Shown here piece after piece: positions 50,146-62,229 of a stretch of 64,000 bases of DNA. This stretch comes from Cucumis sativus (lineage: Eukaryota; Streptophyta; Magnoliopsida; Cucurbitales; Cucurbitaceae). The stretch lies in NCBI RefSeq assembly GCF_000004075.3, contig NC_026656.2:11036001-11100000 (forward strand), given 5' to 3'. Each line of letters opens with the position of its first letter. The stretch's first letter is position 1. Made by a program: the position numbers and the translations under genes. The notes under the pieces were generated by a model. It was not told the origin of the DNA and did not search any database. It saw only the letters and a list, made by a program, of their open reading frames with translations.

Positions 50146-50930
50146 AAAAGAAAACAAATTAAAAGCTTACATTTTTTTCCAGAAACATGTTGGCTTCAAG
50201 ATCTTGCCAATCTACTTGTACACTGGATTCCCAATTTAATATTCTGGGGCAGCCTTTTCCTATTCTCGTCACATATTCGTTAGCAAGTTGAGGAAGTATT
50301 TCATATGTCCAATAAGCAAGAACTATAGGGAAGCCTTGTAGAAAGGCACATGATTTAGATTCTAATTCTGAGTTTTTCGACTTCCTTTTGGATTTTACAG
50401 CATTTTGAATGAATTGCTTTGTCAAACTATAGCACAACTTTGCCCAAGGATAACTCCTAAACTTCTCTTTATCATCCAACATTTTTACATGTTTCAAATT
50501 CAAAATATTGTGATTTTGTCTAGGAATCAAAACATTGTATAGGAAGTAAAGATTGGCTAATTTTTGCTAATTCTTGTTCATCACCACAGGTTTTACAGTG
50601 ATAGTTAAAAGAAGTATTCAATTCTTGTCTACTAATAGAAGTATTGTTTCTAAAAAACAATTGTTTAACCATCGACTCATTTTCTTCTGTTGTATCCAAA
50701 ACATCCTCAATAGGGTATTCACCACAATTTAACCCTGTAATCAAACAAAAATCTTGCAAACCAAATCCCACAGTTTTACCTTCAATGTTGAAAGGAATAG
50801 CATTGTTGTCTGTTGAGACACATTGTCTTCTAATCAATTGTGCTAAAAGTTGTAAAGGTATTTTGATCATTTTCATATTTAGTAAGTGGAATGAACTTAT
50901 TAGACATAAAATAAGTTTTGACATCTAATA

Positions 50931-52588
50931 AGATATTAAATTTATAAATTTTTAAAATGTTGAATAGTGGAATGAACCTGTTAGATAAAATATGAAATTT
51001 CATAGACAGATTAAATACAAAAGCAAAGCTTATAATATTTCTTCAAGTCCAATAACGGATAAGAATTTATTAAACAAATGAAAGTTAAAAAAGCCATTAA
51101 ATTCTTTATAAAGTTCACTTCAGATGATCTCATCCAATAAGAAATTATTATTAATTCGGTATGTTTTTTTACGTATGATGTAATTATATATACATATATT
51201 TATTTTACATCTTATTTGTTTTCGGAACATCAATTGTTTAAATGAATTTTCAACAATTGATTTTCCAATAATTAAAAATAACTTTTAAATTATTATTAAT
51301 AAAAAAAGTCTTAAGCTAAAAGTACGAGTATTAGACTAAGAGCAAGAGAAAATAGAAAATTCAATCTACCTCTACAACAAAAGCTACAAAACAAATTCCA
51401 ATTAGAAGAGATCAAGCTAAACAAAACCATATCCGAAAAAATCTAATTACAAAGCAAGATGCAAAATCCTCTCATAAGGAACTAAATATTTAAACTAAAA
51501 ACTTTCAAGAAGATGCAACCAATTGCCTCGAAACCAACTAACCAAATAAATCCTTAATCCAAAAAAGTTCAAAGAAGTCTTCCACTATTCAACATTAGCA
51601 TAGAGGATTTACTTGTGAAGTTGGTCTTTCACTGAGGAAAATACATTAAATTGCTGAAGAATCAAATTAGAATAATTCCACAACTCACAACTATTGATTT
51701 TAAATGACTTAGTATTTCGAAAGATTGAGGACATGAAAAAAAACAAACAGTGACTTTGCAGATCCCAGCTCTTCCTCGAAATTGATTTCTAGAGGCTCAA
51801 AACGATTTTTAACACATTGGAAAGCAATATTTCATTATATAACTTCAGATTGAGTTATTAATCTTAATTCAATATATTAAAATATTTGAATAAAGTCTTT
51901 ACGTATCAAAGTTTTACATCTTTTTAGAATATAATTTTCAACCCAACCACGAAGGTCGTTTTTTTTAGAGTATAATTTTCAACCCAACCACGAAGGTCGT
52001 TTTGTATTAAGGGTTCTTAAGATTGATTAAATTTACAAACCGAAGCATAGAGTTTGATCTTCATGCTTTTGTTGATCAATGAGATGATGATGCAGTTCAG
52101 AGAGAACGGCCATTGACAAACTGCAAACAATGCTCTAAAGAAACATAATCACACCATGTATAATAAATGGGCAAGGACAATTTATCTAAAGCAAACAAAA
52201 AACAGAGATCCATTCCATTTTACAAACTACAAGACCAAAAAAAGATGTCTTTCTTGAGATGTAAGTTTAACACAAAACCTGATGAAATCTAAGAAAAGCT
52301 CAAAGGACTAAAGCACTCAGCAACACTACAAAACAAGAAAGAAATCGTACAACAAAGAATCTCCATGGTCTGAAAAAACCAAATCATGTCTCAATTTTCA
52401 AACTACCCAGAGATTCAATATGTATGTGTAGCCATGTTATGAATGTGAAATACTTGCAAACATTTTGAAAACGGCCTTCTAAACTTGGAGTAATGGAAGA
52501 TGTACGGAGCTTTGTCGATAGCGTGCTCTTCAGAAAAAAAGTTACGATGGTATGAAAAGTTCAAACCTATTTCTGGCTACTATTGGAT
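50931..52588. other. Intergenic between MULE and TPR gene
   Basis: No gene recognised. It contains a ~41-bp tandem duplication (TATAATTTTCAACCCAACCA, then CGAAGGTCGTTTT) at about 51924-52004. A diverged duplicate of GTGGAATGAACTTATTAGA occurs at 50886 and 50967. The part next to 52589 includes the 3' untranslated region of the TPR gene. Confidence 0.5.
51924..52004. repeat. 41-bp tandem duplication
   Basis: Two copies of TTTTTAGARTATAATTTTCA, each continuing ACCCAACCACGAAGGTCGTTT, stand back to back with one or two differences. Confidence 0.85.
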
Positions 52589-55500
52589 CTAAGTGCTTAG
52601 CAGCTTTTCTTTAAATATGCGCGGTAGTAATTCATGGGCAGCAATATCCAGAACCTCAGGATCCCTAAAAATGATCAAAGTCAGAAAGTACAAAAGTAAG
52701 ACATGGATATCGATGACCAAAGGATACAGATCTCAACTTTAATAGAACGTTGATATTTAGTTCATGCATAAGAGAGTTCAACAATGTCAAAGAAATTTGA
52801 ATCGAATCCTGAAAGTAATGTTCAAAACTTAGCGTTCATATATAGTCTAAGGATGAGAAAAATTTTACATTCCATTTGGAAAATTGTAATATGAATGATA
52901 GAATTATTATGAAAGTAAAAATGAATGTGATATTACTTGAAACTAAAAACACCTAAAGAATGGTTGAGAATTCATCTCTAACATTTCAATTATTTGTAGA
53001 TGCCTGCTAGGGTGTGCGATATTCTAAATCTACATTTGATGTGAATTTCATGCTTGCTGGATGATTCTGTTCCTTAATGGCAGTTTTGCGTAGAATAATT
53101 GCAATTATATGCCAGATAAAACACTAAAATGCAACAGGAGACAGAAAGAGAGACAGAAAGAGAGAGAAAGAGACCGGCACAATGGTCGTCCCAGTTCACT
53201 AGAACTAGGAACAAACCATAGCTTTCTTAAGGAAGGGGTTTCGAGCTGCACAAAGAAACCATCATGCTGCCCATGCTTCCATTTTCTTGAACCTTGACCC
53301 TTCCAGACCTGCAAACAATACTTACTGTTGAGATTTTTTTTTTTTCAATCAAAGGTTGATTAAATAGAGGGAGTGAGAGGGGGTGAAAATGGACAAGAGT
53401 ATAGTTGGTCTGGACTTGAGTGAGCTCAAGAGGGGAGAGTTTTTATCTTTCAGTATTTTGGATTCTATCACTAAACAGTAAACACTGTTACTCGGGAGTC
53501 TTCTGGTTTGAACTAGAAATATAGCCTCTACCATGGAGTAATGGAGTGATATGCAAGATCATAGATAAGATACGGTAACATAGGCCGATAGATTATCAGC
53601 ATAACACCATAAAAAGAACAGGAAGAGAAAAAGAGTTTCAAATGTCAGAAAAGAATACACCAAAGATTTCTCGATGAAAATAGTAAGTATATTTGTTCAA
53701 TTAATTAATCTCGCACAATGACACAAAATAAATGGTGGCAGAGTTGTTATTTGTGAAATATAAGCTGATTCTGTGGCCTAATTAACCAAGTAAACTAAGT
53801 GATTAATTAGAATATAGTTTAACATGACAACGGAAAAATAAAGTTTTATGGATATACCATATGATGGCAAATGTAGAAAGTTAGGAACAAAGGCATTCAA
53901 CCTCACCTGTGGGTAAGATATCAAGCTTTTGGGAGTTACTAAGCATGCTGCTCGGGAGACTGAATCCTCAGCATATTTCCTCAAAAATTGAAAACAGTCA
54001 CTGTGCGTGTGGGGTGATTCAAATGCCTACATAGCACAAACGACAGGAGTAGTTGGTATAGAATGGTTACAGTATTTCTCCTAGTAACCAAATAGACAAT
54101 TTAGAATTAATATTAGAGTTTTGAGGACAAATGGCTTTAAAAGAGAACTCTTTCATTAACTTAATTTAATCAAAGCAATAAATAGAACAAAAAGGAATAC
54201 GTGCAACTATTAATGGAATGAACAAGCAAATAGTAGACAGCTAACACCTTATCAATGTTTACGACTGGAGCATATTTTTCAGTGTCCGTCTTTTCGTTAT
54301 CGAGAAGATAGTACACTTTAGCATCCACATTAGACGTTTCATGCCAGGATCTAACAGCAGCCTCCATAGTCTCAACAAGAAAAGAAAATATGTCTTTCCA
54401 GCATTCTTCTGAGCCATATTTTTCAGACTGCAATAGAAAGAGAGTGATTCTAATGAAAACTTCAGGATGGAAACAAAACAGCTAGTTTCAGTGGCCAGTG
54501 GCCATCCTTGAAAGAAAAGGAATATCCCTCATTTGTCAGCAAATTCACCCCTAAAAACATGGAAATGTGAAAATTTGACAGCTTCATAACCTAGCAGATA
54601 TTTGCAGAATATACTTTGAAAATGAGCATCAGTTACATGGGTGCAGCTCACCAGTTCAGATTTCAGCTTATCCAAGTGTTTCGTCATATCTATATTTGAT
54701 CTCTTTTTCTCCACTTCTTGTGCCCTCTTTTTATCTTTCACCAATTGTGAAACCCTTTTAATCTTTCTTGAGACTTCTGCACTTTGTGGATTATACTGCA
54801 AGGCTGTTTGAAATGCAGACAAAGCCTACACATGAAACTTAGAACTATTAGAAGAATCCCACAGTAATTAGCAAATATCATATATAGTCATCAAGAGGAC
54901 CGTTGCTACAAAAGAAGCAGGAAGGAAGCATGTGACATACATCATCATATTTTTCCATGGCTTCCAATATGCATCCCTTTCTGAAATATCCCTGTGGCAC
55001 ATCAAAAGCCCAAAGTTCAACAACAGGAGCCAGAAAGGATCTGGCTCAAACAATACATGGAAAGGAATTTGTTACCTTTTCCCACTGTGGGCTCAATTTA
55101 ATTGTCATCTCAGCATCTGCAAGTGCTTTGTTAAGCTTAACTAGATGAAGAAATGCAGCAGCACGGTTGCTGAGAAACCAAAAGTACATCAGCACAATTT
55201 ATAATTCCTACAAGCACATGTTATAGTAGAAGTATGATAATTTCAAAACTATCCGTTGTCTGATCATCACAACATCAAGTTTTAGGTTCTAAACAAAATT
55301 TTCCTAACATTCTGTACTCCCCGCTAATGATCGAGATTGAGTAAATAACAAATGTAAACACCAGAAATTTTTTTGAATTAGTTGGAAGCAAGTTAAAATT
55401 TTCATTTTGGTAGTGAGCCAGCCTAATGGTCAATGGTAGAATGTGTTAAAGTGGGACCGAAATGGCAGTGCAATTGAGAGAGCGAAAGAAACTTCAATCC

Positions 55501-56201
55501 TTCCTCAATTTTCTTTGTAAGATCACTATAATTCCCACAGGTTATGAGTTGCACACTCATGGACAGTAGTTTGGCAACATAAGCCAGCATCCACCGTTCA
55601 ATCTGAATTCTTTATTTTCCCAATCTCTTCATTTCACATCCATGACTGTCCAAGTAAACTTGCATACACTTAAATTATTCTCCCATGACGCAATCACCTA
55701 ACCTCTAACCTTAAATCTTAGGCATGTGGCTACCATGATTTGTACCCTTGCTTAAAACCTTTTACTTTTACATTGGCCCTCATAGAGCACTAGGACAACC
55801 CATTATGGTATTTGTACTGAATAGTCTAATCTTGTCAATTAGATACTTGGAGATCAACATTTGAGTTTTAAATTTAGATAACAACCTCAGATCAGAAGAA
55901 ACATTGCATTCACATTCAATCCTAGTAGTCAGAATGAACTGAAGAGTGCCAAAACAAAACCCCACATCAGAATAATATCCTGATTAATTATGCAAACTGT
56001 ATCAAGCAAGCACAAAAAGAAAAGAGGAATATACCTATAAAGAGCGTGATTTGACGGGTCTAGTTTAATAGCTTGGGTGTAAAGTGCAGCAGCTTTGAGA
56101 TAGTTCCCGGCTTTAAAAAACTCATTGCCCTTGTCTTTAAGCGACGGTTCCGGCACTCCCCCACTGTTACCGGTAGCTGATCCTGTCTCTGCTTCCGCCA
56201 T
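52589..56201 (-). CDS. TPR-domain co-chaperone-like protein (TPR3-like)
   Basis: Eight exons join in phase: 56035-56201, 55076-55169, 54941-54991, 54652-54825, 54248-54427, 53907-54026, 53175-53308 and 52589-52664, encoding 331 aa. Three tetratricopeptide repeats occupy about residues 20-125: LKDKGNEFFKAGNYLKAAALYTQAIKLDP, NRAAAFLHLVKLNKALADAE and KGYFRKGCILEAMEKYDDALSAFQTAL. The Lys/Asn/Arg carboxylate-clamp positions (KGNEF, SNRA, RKG) suggest Hsp70/Hsp90 C-terminus binding. A charged helix (about 130-160) leads to a conserved plant C-terminal domain containing SWHETSNVDAKVYYLLDNEK, SYPQVWKGQGSRKWKHGQ and RKLWFVPSSSE, whose function I do not know. The gene resembles Arabidopsis TPR3, but the orthology is from memory. 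The frame and all splice sites are intact. Confidence 0.9.
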
Positions 56202-57384
56202 TGTTACTCAGTGTTCAAATTTGCGTGCACTGAAATTGGTGGCGCAAACAGAAACTACACAAAAAGAAAGGGAAATCAGTCCACCGGAAGGGCAGAATCC
56301 TCCGGTCGTCGTTTCCTTTCTTAACAATCCGAAATTCCAAGTCTTTTTGTTTCGTGAACTGCAGAAAGGGTAGAAACTAATGCGGAATGCTCCCAGATGA
56401 ATAAAGGTGGGAGTTCGCAATTCTACTTTCTTTTTTTCTTTTTTTTTCGTTTTTATATATTTCAAACGCTTTAACTTTAACCCAAGAAAAAAAAATACAC
56501 ACTTAAATATCCATTTCTTAATCTTACGAAAATTTAGAGAAACTTCTCTCAAATTTGATGAAGATTGGTGAATATTTTGATGGTTAGTTTACAAGACTTT
56601 GTAACTTATCATTTTGAAACATCATTTATATAAAGTGAATCAACATTAACCTTTAGATCTATATTGTAAAATAAAATACATGTGTAAATGTATGCGGTTG
56701 CATTAGTAGAAATTTAAAATAATAAAAAATAACTACAATAATATCAAATATTTGAAATTAATTACAAAATTAAATGGCATAAAATATTTATATATAAAAT
56801 AAATGTAAATTGTTTATTAAAATAGAGTGAATATAGAAATGAAAGAGAAATTAACGTAGATAACCAAATCTTAAAAGTATTTGGCAAAATAACAATGTGG
56901 AGTTTTTTGTTTTGGTGTATTTGTAAACAAGTGGGTTTTTTTTTTATATATATGAAACTTGGAAGACCACAAAATGCAAAATAATTGCTAACATGACACA
57001 ATAATAGTAATGGAAGAAATCATAACACAAAACATAACACAACAACTTGAGAAAAAATAAGATGAATATTAGAGAACTCAAATTAATTAAGTTTGAGGTA
57101 AAATCATGTGAAAACTCAATCAAAAATAATTTAATGGAAATAAGAGATTTCTTGAAAACCAACATTTTGTATGGTAAAATAGACTTTAATTCCCTTAACC
57201 TATCATACCTAATTGAAAAAACAAATCTAAATTTCAAAATTTTCACCGTGTGTAATGGATATGGATGTTCTAGTTTATTGTATTTGTATATATATGTAAT
57301 ATATTTGTACATTTTACCATTTTCAATGTTTGAAAATTATTTTATTATGTACCTCGTATACACTACCATTGTATTATAATTTTA
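56202..57384. other. TPR gene upstream region and AT-rich spacer
   Basis: The first few hundred bases should hold the TPR gene promoter and 5' leader. The rest is AT-rich, with a T-run near 56936-56943, and no gene is recognised. Confidence 0.5.
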
Positions 57385-58960
57385 GCCCAAGTGAGAGTTT
57401 ATTGGATTTTATGTCATAAAACTCGTAGATAGTAAATGTAATATGTTGGTTGTTATTAATAAAGTGTTATTATTGTAAATTCAATCAAGTGTTGTTGATT
57501 ATTAGTTTTATTTTAGTAACCTAAATCAAACTAACTAACATCATCATAAGCTGTTTGAAGAGTCTTAAATTGTGACATACAAATATCAATGTTCGAGATA
57601 CAACTTAAAGGGTCTATCGTATAGGATATGGTTGTGTACCTTATCATGGTAACACTATGAGTACAACTCACTTTGTATTCGATACAAATGCAATGATCCA
57701 ACGTGTTCATGTAGGTGACATGCGAGTGAGAGTATCCTGTACAATGCATTTACATAAAACCAGACCACGGAATAGTGACCACTATATGTAACTTTGTTAA
57801 CTAGTTATGTTTTTATTTCATTAAGATGACCTAAGTTACTTAGTCTTAATCTTTAATATATGTTCATGAGGGATTGTCTTTTGATTTGTACTTGTGAGAA
57901 TGACCAGATCATCGACTCAATAAACTTATCATTTTGAGAACAAGATCGAACGGATAGCTGGAAAAATATTCACATAAGATGGAATTCACTTATTCTCGAC
58001 TTTAGGGTAAGTATATGAGTGTTCCATTAAATTGTGTCTCTAATACTTGAAAAAATGATCATATCCTCTCTATGGCACCAGATAAGTTTATGTTTATTAG
58101 TTGAACCATAAACAAGTTGTGAGTATTTAGTGGAGTGTACACACAACTAACGAATATTGATTATTGTGGTTAATGAATTTAGCCAAATAATCTCAAATTG
58201 TTGTAGCTTTTTATCTGTAAGTTCATTACGTCACATTTCTAGCTCATTAAAGATAATGAGGTTAATATAAATTGATTGTAATTACTAATTTGAAATGTTC
58301 AAATTTACTTTAACAATTAATACATTGTATTGTGATATAATATAATATAAAGTTCATATTTTAAACTTTATTATATAAATTTAATTTTGGATATGATTCA
58401 AAAATTAATTTATGATAGAATAAAATATTTGAATGAGTTTAAATATTAATTTAATTAATATTAAAAATGAGAGAAATTTAATGCATACATGTTACACTAA
58501 AACTATAAGTGAGAGAAGTTTATAGATTAATATTAGATTCACGTTAAAACTGTTAGTTAAAATTTAACGTGCATATGACATACATTAAAACTTTAGGTTA
58601 CTTATATTTAATTTATAAATTAATTGATAAAAATTAGTTTATTTACGGGAGAGTTTATTTGATTTAAATGAAATGTGATATAATATAAATATTTTAATAT
58701 TAACGTGGATGTTGGTTGGGAGCTTCTAATTTGGGTCCATGAGGCACGTTATTGAACACGATGCTTATTTTTGTAATTCACCTCACGCTAATTCTTGTTA
58801 GTAAAGTTTGTGTTATATAAAAGCGATAATTCTTGAGTTTTAAAGTGATTTGATCTTCAACGTATTTATATTTTTTAGGATCGTGTTTGATTTTAAGGAA
58901 ATAAGCAATTTATCTTCACTAAAACTGTGGAATTACGATGCTTACTTTTAGATTACAATA
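57385..58960 (+). mobile_element. Probable long LTR remnant of a copia-type element
   Basis: AGCCCAAGTGAGAG (57385-57398) resembles a polypurine tract, followed by TTATTGGATTTTATG like a decayed TGTTGG LTR start. About 1.5 kb of non-coding sequence follows. It is less AT-rich than its flanks up to about 58150 and contains a TATA-like TTATATAAAAGC (58812-58823) near its far end, as in a U3-R-U5 layout. No pol sequence lies to its left. This identification rests on general resemblance, so it is tentative. It could be a solo LTR. Confidence 0.35.
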
Positions 58961-59595
58961 ATAATAATATAAAAAAATAGATAAATAAATTTATTAAATA
59001 CTACATTGAACGAAACATGCGCCTTTCTTTGCAATCCAAATGTTAACTCGAATCTTCATCTCATTCGACTCTACAACAAAAGTGGACTTGGATGACATAA
59101 GGACGTACCAAATTGACATTGGAGATAGAAAAATGTAAAGTGTTTTTGGAAGGTGAAGTAAATTTTTTTCGTATTTTAAAAGATTATGATAGTTTAAAAA
59201 CATAGTGTATCCAACCTTTATTAAAGTTCATTAAATAATTATTAAAACAATTAATTATAATGTAATAAAATATTATGAAACTTTAATAAGAAGATGAGAA
59301 AGTAAAGCATGTACATTTTTGGTGCAAGATCTTTCTTATTGTTGTTATTGTCATTCTACAAAGAGTCGTTCTTAGATAAGTTCCAATCAACATCATTCTA
59401 CATCATTTTATGAAAGCCGAATTTATAGTTAGTTAAACAGGACAACCTAAATAATTACATTTTAAAATGAGTAGATTATATTACATTAATTAAATTCAAA
59501 TAATTTAATAGAAAACGGTAAAAACTGACCAATATAATAAATATTTATAAAATATAGAAAAAAAATTAGATAACTGTGATAATAACAACTTGAAG
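58961..59595. other. AT-rich spacer before the right-hand copia element
   Basis: No gene recognised. It may include a decayed 5' LTR of the following element, but I could not identify one. Confidence 0.45.
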
Positions 59596-62229
59596 TCGAT
59601 TATGTTCTCACCGTCGAACCACTAATCGATACTCTAGCACCACCAATCGATCCTCCAGCACCTTCTAATCCAGTATCATCCACAGGATCCCTTGTCGTCA
59701 CTACTGACCAGGGAAACAAATCATCTGCAATTGATCCCGAGAAGAACAAGAAAGACAACAAAACTGTTCGTGGGTACTTGTTGAACCATCTGACAGATCC
59801 CATGTTTGACTTATTTGTAATCCAAAAATCTGCCAAGGACATCTGGTGCACTCTGGAGTCTCGCTATGGTGGAGACGACACTGGGAGGAAGAAGTACGTT
59901 GTGGGAAAATGGCTGCAGTTTCCAATGATAGATGATAAGCCAGTTGTGGAACAGATACATGAGTATGAAAACGTTGTGGCCAATGTCCTATCTGAAGGTA
60001 TGAAGATGTGTGAGATACTTCAAGCTAATGTTTTACCGGAAAATTTTTCTCCCTTCTAAAGCGACTACCAAAATCACTTGAAGCACAAGAAGAAAGATCT
60101 GATAAGCTACATGCATACAGAAGAGACCAACCGATTAAAGGATAAGTTAGCTTTCAAAAATTTAAATTTTGTTAATGCTAATCTAGTTGAGTCTTTTTTT
60201 GTAAACAAAGACAGATAAAACATGATAAAAAGCAGGATGGGAGAACCCCATAAAAGATGCAGTTCAAGGCCCTTGGAGAAAAAATCAAGAAAAAGAGACT
60301 CATCTGCTATGTCTGCGGAAAGAAGGGACACAAATCCTACCAGTGCAATCAGAGAAAGGGAAAATCAAACAACCAAAGACCAGCACCTCAAGTCAACCTT
60401 GTTAAATCAGATGATGAAGTCATAGCTGCAGTAGTGGAAGTAAACCTTGAAAACAAGACCGAATGGATTTTGGATACTGGAGCATCAAGACACTTTTGTA
60501 CCAACATAGATATTTTCCATGATTACGACGACACTGCTGATGGAGAACACGTGTTCATGGGAAACTCAGCCACCACAGGAGTAATCGGGAAAGGGAAGGT
60601 TATTTTAAAATTAACCTCTGGAAAAACTTTATCCTTAAGCAATGTTTTATATGTCCATTCCCTACGTAGGAACCTAGTGTTTGAGAGTCTGTTGAATCGG
60701 GTGGGTCTTAAAATTATACTAGAAGGTGACAAAGTGATCCTCACCAAAAAGGAGAGTTTGTCGGTAAGGGGTATCTGTCTAATGGGCTTTTTGTACTCAA
60801 TACTGCCTTTACGAATGCAAATGTTTCTAGTTCTGTCTACATAACTGAATTTATTGATCTATGGCATGGTAGACTAGGACATGCGAACTTTGCATCAATT
60901 AGGAAGCTTAAGAATTTAAAGCTAATTAATGCATGTGAATCACATGAAAATGGTAAATGTCCTGTATGGGTAGAAAGTAAGTGCGTTAAGAAATCTTACA
61001 AACCTGTTTTGACAAGAAGTACTGAGTTATTATAGTTAATTCACTCAGATCTAGCTGATTTTAGAAGCACCCCTAGTAGAGGGGGAAAGAACTAGTATGT
61101 ATCTTTTGTTGATGACTTCTCTAGATATACTAAGATTTACTTGATAAAAACAAAAGATGAAGCTAGTAGCATGTTTATGAAATTTAAGGCAGAGTCTGAA
61201 AATCAACTAGGCAAAAGAATAAAAAGATTAAGATCAGATAGAGGTGGTGAGTATTCTGATAGAACTCTAAAGAATATTGTGAATCAAATGGAATTATTCA
61301 TGAATTTACTGCTTCTTACTCACCACAACAAAATGGTATAGTAGAACGTAAAAATAGAACTCTTAAGGAAATGATGAATGCTATGTTATTAAGCTCTGGT
61401 CTATCTGACAATATGTGGGGGGAAGCCGTGTTGTCTGCTTATTTTGTTCTTAACAGGGTTCCCCACAGAAAACTGGACAAAACCCCCATACGAACTCTGG
61501 AAAGGATATGGTCCAAATCTCAGCTACCTGAAAGTGTGAGGTTGCTTGGCTAAGGTACCATTTTCTACACTGAAGAAATCCACGGTAAGGTCTAAAACAT
61601 TTGACGGTATATTTATCGGTTATGCTCAAAATAGTGCTGCATATAGGTTTATGTGTTTGAATGATAAAAGCATAAATGAATCTAGGGATGCAGAATTCTG
61701 TGAGCATGTACTACCTTTAAAGAAATCTCTGTCTGTTTCTTGTCAATAAAAAAATATGCATGATCTAAATAATCCCCAAGATGTTAGTGATACACCTGAG
61801 GTATATACTTCTAGCATAAGATATGATTTAGAACCTATAATAAGCAAAAGACAGAGAACTGAGAAAAGTTTTGAACCCGATTTTCTAAGCATCTTTATAG
61901 TAGAAAGATACGATGAAATTTATTGCAATTTCACTAGCTTGTTTTTAATTGATGAAGATCCTAAAACTTATCAAGAAGCCTTAAGCTCGATAGAATCCAG
62001 TATGTGGAAAGAGGCCATTAAAAACGAATTAGATTCACTGACCATGAATCAAACATGAGAATTAGTAGACATTCCTAAAGGTAGTAAACCAATTAAGTGC
62101 AAGTGGATCTTCAAAAGAAAAAGAAGACCAGATGGGTCAACAGAAAGGTACAAGGCAAGACTAGTAATAATAGGGTATACTAAAGAGTAAGGTATTGATT
62201 ATTTTGAAACATATTCCTCGGTGATCAAA
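59596..62229 (+). mobile_element. Decayed Ty1/copia retrotransposon, truncated in reverse transcriptase
   Basis: Domains appear in canonical copia order on the plus strand: gag (about 59600-60200, with AKDIWCTLESRYGG), a CCHC knuckle CYVCGKKGHKSYQC (about 60308-60349), protease with WILDTGASRHFC (about 60464-60499), and integrase (about 60860-61640, with WHGRLGHANF, SDLADF, RSDRGGEY and VERKNRTL). The start of reverse transcriptase follows (about 61950-62229, with EDPKTYQEAL, KCKWIFKRK and ERYKARLV). It breaks off after TYSSVIK. Stops and frameshifts are frequent (for example a stop ending gag at 60057, a TAG in integrase near 61033 and a frameshift near 61290), and the second Cys of the integrase zinc motif has become Trp (CPVWVESK). 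It is a dead copy. No intact 5' LTR is recognised. Confidence 0.88.

Larger units (their letters stand above)
48973..50924 (-). pseudogene. DUF1985 / coiled-coil gene of the ULP1-like class carried by MULEs
   Basis: Exons read on the minus strand are 50924-50171 (with one frameshift near 50555), 49985-49572, 49383-49294 and 49212-48973. The DUF1985 part shows VGFGLQDFCLITGLNCGEYP; after the shift it continues LYFLYNVLIPRQNHNILNL and SYPWAKLCYSLTKQF. The third part is a coiled coil with ISSLHEDIEDLKKQHKEDLDHLKKGQEE. The C-terminus is Lys-rich with RQPKPSKKVLENLKD and ends FDLKISQL. In related MULE-borne genes a ULP1 cysteine peptidase domain follows such a region; I see none between 48973 and 48280. 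Splice borders are intact, so apart from the one frameshift the gene would be readable. The 5' start at 50924 is uncertain. Confidence 0.7.
45330..50930. mobile_element. Decayed Mutator-like element (MULE) carrying a DUF1985 gene
   Basis: A MULE transposase on the plus strand (45752-48276) faces a DUF1985/coiled-coil gene on the minus strand (48973-50924). The spacer between them is an 85-bp tandem array. Plant MULEs, including ones described from melon, are known to carry ULP1-type genes, which often include DUF1985, so I treat the two as one element. The left edge near 45330-45415 (TTTTTAACAATTTGCC and AATATTCCCAAATTACCC) may be a terminal repeat. I could not find its inverted partner to the right of 50930 by eye, so the right edge and the single-element reading are inference. 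Confidence 0.6.

Noticed and set aside
59600..59925. Open frames on the minus strand at the start of the right-hand copia element
   Set aside because: These are antisense shadows of the gag reading frame.
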